34,203 bases of DNA from Bacillota bacterium. GTDB lineage: Bacteria > Bacillota > Desulfotomaculia > Desulfotomaculales > Pelotomaculaceae. Shown one piece after another: positions 15,947 through 21,606 of the stretch. Made by a program: the position numbers and the translations under genes. Where the stretch lies: positions 1 to 34,203 of the forward strand of contig JAKPTB010000125.1 in assembly GCA_029555205.1 (NCBI GenBank). Direction: 5' to 3'. A model generated the notes under the pieces. The model searched no databases. It saw only the letters and a list, made by a program, of their open reading frames with translations, and was not told the DNA's origin. Each line of letters opens with the position of its first letter. Within the stretch, counting starts at the first letter, position 1.

Positions 15947-16915
15947 TTGCTGAAAACTGCTGTTGTAGGAGCCGGCAACTGGGGCCGGAACCTGATCCGC
16001 ACCCTCGATCAGTTGGGTGTGCTGGCAGCTGTTGTGGAAAAGGATCCGGCCAAAAGGGTTGAGCTGGTTAAGAGTTATAAAAACCTCAAGATTTATGCTG
16101 ATTTACCGGAATTACTGAATGATCCCGGGATTCAGGCAGTCTTCATAGCAACTCCGGTTCCCACCCACTACCAGCTGGCCAGGGCCGCTTTACTGGCCGG
16201 AAAGGACGTTTTCCTGGAAAAACCCCTGGTCCTGTCCACAGCAGAGGCGAAAAAGCTGGTGGAGCTGGCCGGAGCGAGGGAGCGGGTGCTGATGGCCGGT
16301 CATTTGCTTCTCTACCAGCCGGCCGTTCAGTGGTTAAAGCAGTATATCCTGTCCGGCGCCGCCGGCGAGCTCAGGATCCTGAGCCAGGAACGCCTCAAGT
16401 TGGGCCGGGTAAGGTCAAATGAAGATGTGCTGTGGAGCTTCGGGGTGCACGACGTAGCGGTGCTTTTGTTCCTGGTGGGCCAGCCGCCGGAGCTTATAGA
16501 AGCCGTGGGGCAATGCGTCCTGCAGCCGCAAATTGCAGACGACGTTTATGTTCACCTGACCTTCAAAGGCGGTGTGAAGGCGCACCTGCATGTTTCCTGG
16601 CTCTGGCCGGAGCAGCGCCGCAACCTGACTGTTGTCTTAACGGAGGCCATGCTGGTTTACGATGAATTGGAGCAGACAGTGACTTTACATCGCAAGGGCA
16701 TCTCTGCCGGTTTAACGGTCAGAGACCGGGGCAGTGAAGTGGTCTTCCGGGGCTGCGCAGAGCCCCTGCGCCTGGAGTGCGAACATTTTCTCAGGGCAGT
16801 GGCAGAGAGGAAAGCTCCCCTCTCTGACGGAAAGAGCGCAGTTGAGGTGATCAGGGTTTTGGAGGGCGCTTCTGAAAAGATGCGGCTTCTCCAAAAAACA
16901 AAAAAACTTATTTAA
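15947..16915 (+). CDS. Gfo/Idh/MocA family NAD(P)-dependent oxidoreductase
   Basis: 322 residues. The N-terminal Rossmann domain (1-120) opens VVGAGNWGRN (GxGxxG at 8-13) and contains VFIATPVPTHYQLARAAL and the family motif EKP (91-93, within FLEKPLVLS). The C-terminal alpha/beta domain (about 125-310) forms the substrate site, with a probable catalytic His in SFGVHDVAVLL. Members oxidise or reduce sugars, inositols and sugar nucleotides; several act in cell-surface glycan synthesis. The substrate cannot be assigned and no sugar genes adjoin it. The start is TTG (or CTG three bases later) behind AGGGGAGG. It stands apart from the ArsR operon by 183 bases. Confidence 0.9.
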   Translation: MLKTAVVGAGNWGRNLIRTLDQLGVLAAVVEKDPAKRVELVKSYKNLKIYADLPELLNDPGIQAVFIATPVPTHYQLARAALLAGKDVFLEKPLVLSTAEAKKLVELAGARERVLMAGHLLLYQPAVQWLKQYILSGAAGELRILSQERLKLGRVRSNEDVLWSFGVHDVAVLLFLVGQPPELIEAVGQCVLQPQIADDVYVHLTFKGGVKAHLHVSWLWPEQRRNLTVVLTEAMLVYDELEQTVTLHRKGISAGLTVRDRGSEVVFRGCAEPLRLECEHFLRAVAERKAPLSDGKSAVEVIRVLEGASEKMRLLQKTKKLI

Positions 16916-16918
16916 GAA

Positions 16919-16943
16919 GGCCGGCCGGGAAAGGCTGGTCTTT
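16919..16943 (+). terminator. Possible terminator after the oxidoreductase gene
   Basis: GGCCGGCC (16919-16926) can pair with GGCTGGTC (16933-16940) over 8 bp including two G-U pairs, 6-base loop, followed by only TTT. It overlaps the end of the gene's 3' flank; weak. Confidence 0.4.
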
Positions 16944-17025
16944 GCCATTGATATGGCCAAGAAACATTGTGTTATTATATTCCTATTGACTTGAGTTTTC
17001 AATTACCTTAAGTTTCGCTTTTCGA

Positions 17026-17055
17026 ATTGAATATTTTCAATATGTATGTTAAACT
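17026..17055 (+). promoter_or_regulatory. Putative ArsR operator and promoter
   Basis: A perfect inverted repeat ATTGAA-TATT-TTCAAT lies at 17026-17041, the size and symmetry of ArsR/SmtB operators. It overlaps a possible -35 (TTGAAT, 17028-17033) with TAAACT (17050-17055) 16 bases further on as -10, so binding would block RNA polymerase. The -10 is a poor match and an alternative -35 (TTGACT at 16986) exists, so the promoter is tentative. Confidence 0.5.
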
Positions 17056-17098
17056 ATCCCATAGTTCTACATATTTCGAAGAAAAAAAGGAGTCATTT

Positions 17099-17497
17099 AT
17101 GAGAAACGAATATGTCCGCGTGTTCCGCGCCTTTACGGACGAAAACCGTATTCGCGTCCTGGAGATTCTCAGTGAGGGCGAGCAATGCGCCTGCGTCTTG
17201 CTGGACGAGCTGAAAATCAGTCAACCGACACTCTCATATCACATGAAAATTCTCTGTGACTCCGGTATCATCAAAAGCCGCCGGGTCGGTAAATGGAACT
17301 ATTACTCGATCAACACGGATGGTTGCGAGTACGCCAGCCGTTTATTGAATGCAATCGTCAAGCACAATATGGAGGGTACGCTCCGCATTATGCTCTATGC
17401 GTACCGTTTCCTGCGGTGTGCCGGGACTCTGTCCAGGCGGGAGGCTATTGTCGGAAGGAACAGCGCCTGTGCCTGCTGTTGCGCGCTAAACAGTTAG
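17099..17497 (+). CDS. ArsR/SmtB-family metal(loid)-responsive repressor
   Basis: 132 residues from the ATG at 17099, behind AAAAAGGAG; a longer frame from 17027 has no ribosome-binding site. The winged-helix domain (about 5-75) has FRAFTDENRIRVLEILSEGEQC, recognition helix SQPTLSYHMKIL and wing RRVGKWNYYSI. Cys30 and Cys32 (EQCACVLLDEL) sit where the ArsR alpha3 CxC (ELCVCDL) binds As(III)/Sb(III) and related ions. The C-terminus carries an unusual cluster, Cys124, Cys126, Cys127 and Cys128 (ACACCCALNS), which could add ligands. Such repressors leave DNA on binding the ion. It is the first gene before two radical SAM genes and a G3E GTPase and very probably controls them; the inducer is unknown. 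Confidence 0.92.
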   Translation: MRNEYVRVFRAFTDENRIRVLEILSEGEQCACVLLDELKISQPTLSYHMKILCDSGIIKSRRVGKWNYYSINTDGCEYASRLLNAIVKHNMEGTLRIMLYAYRFLRCAGTLSRREAIVGRNSACACCCALNS

Positions 17498-17518
17498 TAA
17501 TTATTAAGAGGTGAAAAA

Positions 17519-18562
17519 ATGGACAAAAGGGTAGCGGAGATTTTAAACCGGGTTCTGGAAGACACACCGCCCACACGGGAGGATTGTATCTACCTGCTTG
17601 GGTTCCACGAGTCGACGCCGGAGGCCACATTTACACGGGGCGTGGCAAATGATATCGCGCGCCGTAAAAATGGAAATACGGCACTGGTCTTCGGGCAGAT
17701 TGGACTTGAGCTGTTCCCTTGCGAGGAGGATTGTAAATTCTGCTCCTTCGGCATATCTCACACAGGTTTTAAAGAAAAAATCACACTTGATGAAGAAACC
17801 ATCCGGCAGAAGGTTCACGATTTTACCAAGGACGGCGACCTTTATTGCCTGTGGCTCATGACTATGTCTAAATTTGACCTGGACTACTACATCAACGCGC
17901 TCAAAATCGCCAGGGAAGTTGCCCCGCCGCAGACGCTTCTTTACACGAACATAGGAGATACCGATTACGAGACCTTCGTTATGCTTAAAAAAGCAGGAGC
18001 GGATGGCGTGTACCATGTTGTACGCCTCGGCGAAGGAACATATACGAAGATCAGCCTGGAGCGCCGTCAGGAGACGATTAATAACGCACGGAGAGCGGGG
18101 CTAAAGCTTCAGGATTGCCTGGAGCCGATCGGCACCGAGCACACACCGGAGGAACTGGTGGATCACATTTTCAAAACCATTGAGGGCGGTTTTGATACCG
18201 CCGGCGTCATGAAGCGTACCCCTGTTCCAGGCACCTGCTTCACCGATGAGATTACCAACGCGCGCCTGGCCCAGATTGTCGCCGTCAACGCTCTGGCGCT
18301 TACGGCAGTGGAGCCGTACCCCTGGATTCCCGTACACGAAGCAGACCCCATCAGCCTTGTCAGCGGTGCCAACTGTATTTGCGCGGAAACTGGGGTCAAC
18401 CCCCGGGACACAGAGGCTGACACCTCGAAGGGGCGGGGACTGGACGTGAGTGCGTGCCGGAAAATGCTCTGGCAGGCCGGATTTAAATATCTCGCCCTGG
18501 GTGACGGTACGCGTATTGAACTTACGCCGGAGTATATCGCAAAATGCGAGGCGTCATCCTGA
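17519..18562 (+). CDS. BioB/HydE-like radical SAM enzyme
   Basis: 347 residues. The cluster motif Cx3Cx2C is at Cys68, Cys72 and Cys75 (LFPCEEDCKFCSFG), binding the [4Fe-4S] cluster that cleaves AdoMet. The TIM-barrel features and the C-terminal SLVSGANCICAETGVNPRD resemble biotin synthase, HydE and PylB. The GANCICAETG segment adds Cys residues near the position of the BioB/HydE auxiliary region. It is not biotin synthase: no biotin genes adjoin it and the cluster motif context differs. It starts 21 bases after arsR behind AAGAGGTG, so it is in the same operon, followed by the GTPase and a second radical SAM enzyme. The substrate is unknown; a joint pathway with its neighbours is inferred. 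Confidence 0.88.
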   Translation: MDKRVAEILNRVLEDTPPTREDCIYLLGFHESTPEATFTRGVANDIARRKNGNTALVFGQIGLELFPCEEDCKFCSFGISHTGFKEKITLDEETIRQKVHDFTKDGDLYCLWLMTMSKFDLDYYINALKIAREVAPPQTLLYTNIGDTDYETFVMLKKAGADGVYHVVRLGEGTYTKISLERRQETINNARRAGLKLQDCLEPIGTEHTPEELVDHIFKTIEGGFDTAGVMKRTPVPGTCFTDEITNARLAQIVAVNALALTAVEPYPWIPVHEADPISLVSGANCICAETGVNPRDTEADTSKGRGLDVSACRKMLWQAGFKYLALGDGTRIELTPEYIAKCEASS

Positions 18563-18608
18563 GAAACATTCAAAAGTCATTTGATTGCTTGCAAAGGAGC
18601 CTGGAGAA

Positions 18609-19697
18609 ATGAAAAAATTTATGGTTGTAAGCGGGTTTTTAGGAGCGGGTAAAACAACATTTATGCTTGCTCTGGCGGACTATATCAACTCAAATAACGG
18701 CAAAGCAAGTGTTATCGTCAACGACCTTGGCGCAAAAAATCTTGTGGATGCCAGGTATTCCGAAGCTTGTGGCTGCAAGATCACGGAGCTGACCGGCCAG
18801 TGCATCTGCTATCAAACGGAGAACCTGGTGGACAGGCTAAGACGCCTCATGGACTATGAGCATAATGATCTTGTTATGTCGGATATTCCCGGTTGCGGCG
18901 TCGGCGCCCTCGAACATGTCTATCATAAACTGAACAGGGATTACCACGGCGAATTTGAACTGGCGCCCTTTACCGTGGTCGTTGACCCGGAACGGCTGCG
19001 TACGATCATGCCGGAACAGGCTGATCTAAACCTTCCGGAGGAAATGAAGTATTTGTTCAGAGCGCAGCTTCAGGAAGCGGATCTTGTGCTGCTGAACAAA
19101 ACCGATCTCCTGACCTGCGCCGAAATTGAGACTTACCTTGAATTTCTGAAGGATTTTTGTTCCGACGCGGCGGTCTTTGCCATCTCCGCCAAAAACAAAA
19201 CGAATATCGACAGGGTGGCGGACTATATTATGAACCATGACGCGCAGCTTAGAACAGTTGATATCGGGTACGGCGGGCCTGAGTTCATCGCAGCGGAACA
19301 GAAGCTGAGCTGGTATAACCGCCAGCTCTATGTAAAGATCTGCTGCGGCACCTTTGATGGGAACGCTTTTCTGGAAGACCTGGTTGAGTCAATTCGCCGG
19401 AAATTATTGCGTGAACATGGCAACGTCCCGCACCTGAAGGTCTTTGCTGACGGAGCAGACGGTACAAGCTGCAAAATCTCCCTTTTAGGCGTCGATTATG
19501 ACCTGCAGTACGACAGCAGGCTCGTCCGGCCCTGCGTCGACCTGCCTGTGATCATCAATGCCAGAGCCACCTGCGAGTCTCAGCTTCTTGCCGAAATCAT
19601 GGATGAAGCACTGGACGAAACGGTAAATAAATATAACCTTGACGCTGTTGTGTTCTTTACCGAATGCTTCGGCATCATGGACGAGGGACGCATTTAG
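18609..19697 (+). CDS. G3E-family (CobW/COG0523-like) GTPase, putative metallochaperone
   Basis: 362 residues from ATG 18609, 10 bases after AAAGGAG; an in-frame TTG at 18585 lies upstream of that site and is unlikely. Walker A is GFLGAGKTT (9-17), the guanine-specificity motif is NKTD (163-166) and SDIPGCGVG stands at the switch/Walker B region. Where COG0523 proteins carry the metal-binding CxCC, this one has CICY (Cys65, Cys67), preceded by a second pair, Cys54 and Cys56 (EACGCKITELTGQ). G3E GTPases deliver Ni, Co, Zn or Fe, or load cobalamin or other cofactors into enzymes. Placed between two radical SAM genes, it may insert a metal or help assemble a cofactor; that is inference. The C-terminal 150 residues show no family I recognise. 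Confidence 0.9.
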   Translation: MKKFMVVSGFLGAGKTTFMLALADYINSNNGKASVIVNDLGAKNLVDARYSEACGCKITELTGQCICYQTENLVDRLRRLMDYEHNDLVMSDIPGCGVGALEHVYHKLNRDYHGEFELAPFTVVVDPERLRTIMPEQADLNLPEEMKYLFRAQLQEADLVLLNKTDLLTCAEIETYLEFLKDFCSDAAVFAISAKNKTNIDRVADYIMNHDAQLRTVDIGYGGPEFIAAEQKLSWYNRQLYVKICCGTFDGNAFLEDLVESIRRKLLREHGNVPHLKVFADGADGTSCKISLLGVDYDLQYDSRLVRPCVDLPVIINARATCESQLLAEIMDEALDETVNKYNLDAVVFFTECFGIMDEGRI

Positions 19698-19712
19698 AAA
19701 CTATAAATACCA

Positions 19713-19739
19713 TGCCGGGCGTTATCTGGTCGCCCGGCA
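19713..19739 (+). other. Intercistronic hairpin before the second radical SAM gene
   Basis: Perfect 9-bp GC-rich stem TGCCGGGCG / CGCCCGGCA (19713-19721 with 19731-19739), 9-base loop, no T-run. It sits 10 bases before the ribosome-binding site of the next gene, so it may set transcript stability or relative expression and not end transcription. Confidence 0.7.
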
Positions 19740-19760
19740 GCTGGTTTCCGGAGGATGATC

Positions 19761-21056
19761 ATGTGTAAAATTCTAAGACACACTTACAGTGTATGCCCTG
19801 TCTGCTTAAAAAGGATACCGGCGGTACATGCCGGATACGGCAAAGAGGTTTACCTTGAAAAAAAGTGCCCGGAGCACGGTGATTTTTCCGCAATCATATG
19901 GCGTGGGCTGCGTGATCTGGAAGCCTGGAGAGGAGACGTGCCTCCCATTGCGGATGGCGAAAATGAAAACTGCCCCCATGCGTGCGGCCTGTGTCCCGAA
20001 CATAAACAGGGAACCTGTTGTGTTTTGCTTGAGGTCACTAAACGCTGCAACCTGCGTTGTCCTTTCTGTTTTGCCGAAGGTGGAGCAGGTGAGGATCTAG
20101 CCTTTGAAACTGTAAAAGAGCACCTGCGGGCGCTGGTTGTGCCGGGTAAAACACTTGTCCAGCTCAGCGGGGGAGAACCCACTGTCCGCGACGATCTGCC
20201 TCAAATTGTTGCTGCCGCCAAAGAAGCGGGTTGCCAGTATGTTCAGCTGAACACAAACGGAATAAGACTGGCAGAAGATGAAGGATATGTGCGCAGCCTT
20301 GCGGAAGCCGGCCTGTCCTTTGTGTTTATGCAGTTTGACGGTATGGATGACGGAATATATCGCGCCCTTCGCGGCAGAGACTTGCTTGGCGTGAAACGGC
20401 AGGCAATTGACAACTGCGCCCGCCACAATCTCGGTGTTACGCTGGTGCCGACCCTTGTGCCCCAGGTCAATACGCAGGATATTGGGAATATCATCCGCTT
20501 TGCCGTCTCACAATCGCCAGCTGTGCGCGGCGTTCATTTCCAGCCTGTCAGTTACTTCGGGCGTATTCCGGCGCTGCCGTCGGATGACCGGCGCTTTACC
20601 CTCGATGAATTGCTTGAGGCCATTGAAGAACAGGCCGGTGACCTTGTTCCGGAGGATTCGCTCCGGCCGTCCCGCTGCGATCACCCGTTGTGTGTGTTCC
20701 ACGGCGATTATATCGTCATGCCGGATCAATCCTTAAACCCTCTGCACAGGACAAGTAAATACCGCTGCGCAACGGCGACGGCGGACCAAAACCGTTCCTT
20801 TATCGCCCGCAGATGGCAGCGTCAAGAAGCTGAGGGAACTGAAGAGCAGGAATTAAAATCTGATTTTGATTCCTTTGACAGCTTTCTCCGCCGCGTCCGT
20901 ACCCACAGCTTCACGTTAACTGCCATGGTCTTTCAGGATGCCGGAAATCTTGATTTGGAACGCCTCAGGAGGTGCAGCCTTCATGTCTTCGCCGACGGCC
21001 GGTTTGTGCCCTTATGTGCATATTATCTGACAGGCCATGTAAATACTCCGTCTTAG
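19761..21056 (+). CDS. Radical SAM protein, TrsS-like
   Basis: 431 residues from ATG 19761; an ATG at 19755 overlaps the CCGGAGG ribosome-binding site and is unlikely. An N-terminal Cys-rich region carries CPVC (12-15), CPEHG (36-40) and CPHACGLCPEH (71-81). The radical SAM motif is Cx3Cx2C at Cys96, Cys100 and Cys103 (KRCNLRCPFCFAEGG), followed by QLSGGEPTVRDDLPQIV. Later segments VPTLVPQVN, VRGVHFQPVSYFGRIP, HPLCVFHG and RRCSLHVFADGRFVPLCAYYLT match what I recall of the family named radical SAM (seleno)protein TrsS, whose function is not established. All visible positions are Cys; no Sec-coding TGA interrupts the frame. Last gene of the ArsR operon. Family assignment is from memory of motif order. 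Confidence 0.85.
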   Translation: MCKILRHTYSVCPVCLKRIPAVHAGYGKEVYLEKKCPEHGDFSAIIWRGLRDLEAWRGDVPPIADGENENCPHACGLCPEHKQGTCCVLLEVTKRCNLRCPFCFAEGGAGEDLAFETVKEHLRALVVPGKTLVQLSGGEPTVRDDLPQIVAAAKEAGCQYVQLNTNGIRLAEDEGYVRSLAEAGLSFVFMQFDGMDDGIYRALRGRDLLGVKRQAIDNCARHNLGVTLVPTLVPQVNTQDIGNIIRFAVSQSPAVRGVHFQPVSYFGRIPALPSDDRRFTLDELLEAIEEQAGDLVPEDSLRPSRCDHPLCVFHGDYIVMPDQSLNPLHRTSKYRCATATADQNRSFIARRWQRQEAEGTEEQELKSDFDSFDSFLRRVRTHSFTLTAMVFQDAGNLDLERLRRCSLHVFADGRFVPLCAYYLTGHVNTPS

Positions 21057-21195
21057 ATGAAGAACTAACCGTCATTTGACAGGTGAAGCGGGTCCCTGTT
21101 CGAGAAAAAAATCCGGAAAGCTACCCGCCATTTTTCCTGTCAATAAAACAGAGATATCAGTGGTTGGCTGTGCTGCCGGAAATACAAGAGGGTAA

Positions 21196-21240
21196 GGGGG
21201 CAATGTCCTGAGCAACTTGCCCCCCCTGCCTTCTTCTTTT
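21196..21240 (+). terminator. Terminator of the ArsR-radical SAM operon
   Basis: Stem GGGGGCAA (21196-21203) / TTGCCCCC (21217-21224), 13-base loop, followed by a pyrimidine-rich, T-heavy tract (21226-21245). It is 140 bases after the TrsS-like gene. Confidence 0.7.
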
Positions 21241-21350
21241 TCTTTACTAAGCCGCCCGCCTCATACATGGGCTGGGTCATAAAATATTCATATGAACGCA
21301 AAAAAAGGTTTTTTGGGGTTTATGTCGAAATATTACCTGGTGGTACATAA

Positions 21351-21455
21351 TTGAGTAAAAATTTTAACAGTGTATTAATATTTGCCGTACTGGAACCAGC
21401 CTGACGGATCAAGGCTGGTTAACCTGTTATGCAGCGCATTATTGCGTTGTTTTTT
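21351..21455 (+). ncRNA. Candidate small RNA or leader with own terminator
   Basis: A possible promoter (TTGAGT at 21351, 16-base spacer, TATTAA at 21373) precedes a 9-bp hairpin AACCAGCCT / AGGCTGGTT (21394-21402 with 21412-21420). A clear intrinsic terminator follows: CAGCGCA / TGCGTTG (21432-21438 with 21443-21449) and six T. This would give a transcript of about 70 bases. GGAACCAG (21392-21399) can alternatively pair with CTGGTTCC (21482-21489) beyond the terminator. No riboswitch class was recognised. Confidence 0.4.
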
Positions 21456-21537
21456 GTTGACACCAGTATTTGGATAGCATCCTGGTTCCACAGTCAGTAA
21501 GGGCTCCGGAACACAGTTTGTCCCACTAATAGTGCAG

Positions 21538-21555
21538 ATGTTTTATTGAAAACAT
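21538..21555 (+). other. Small perfect hairpin upstream of the cyclic-di-GMP gene
   Basis: ATGTTTT (21538-21544) pairs with AAAACAT (21549-21555) around ATTG, about 50 bases before the start codon. A/T-rich and weak; its role is unknown. Confidence 0.4.
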
Positions 21556-21606
21556 TTAAGCAAATAGACACCCACCCTATGAGCTTTCTTAAAAGGGGAT
21601 ATTATC

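Noticed and set aside
19755-19760. ATG at 19755 as start of the TrsS-like gene
   Set aside because: It overlaps the CCGGAGG ribosome-binding site; ATG 19761 has correct spacing.
21457-21485. TTGACA at 21457 as promoter of the cyclic-di-GMP gene
   Set aside because: No -10-like hexamer at 15-19 bases; it directly follows the T-run of a terminator.
21057-21606. Possible cyclic-di-GMP riboswitch ahead of the GGDEF/HD-GYP gene
   Set aside because: The location is attractive, but I could not find the conserved GEMM core or its tetraloop receptor; only simple hairpins are visible.
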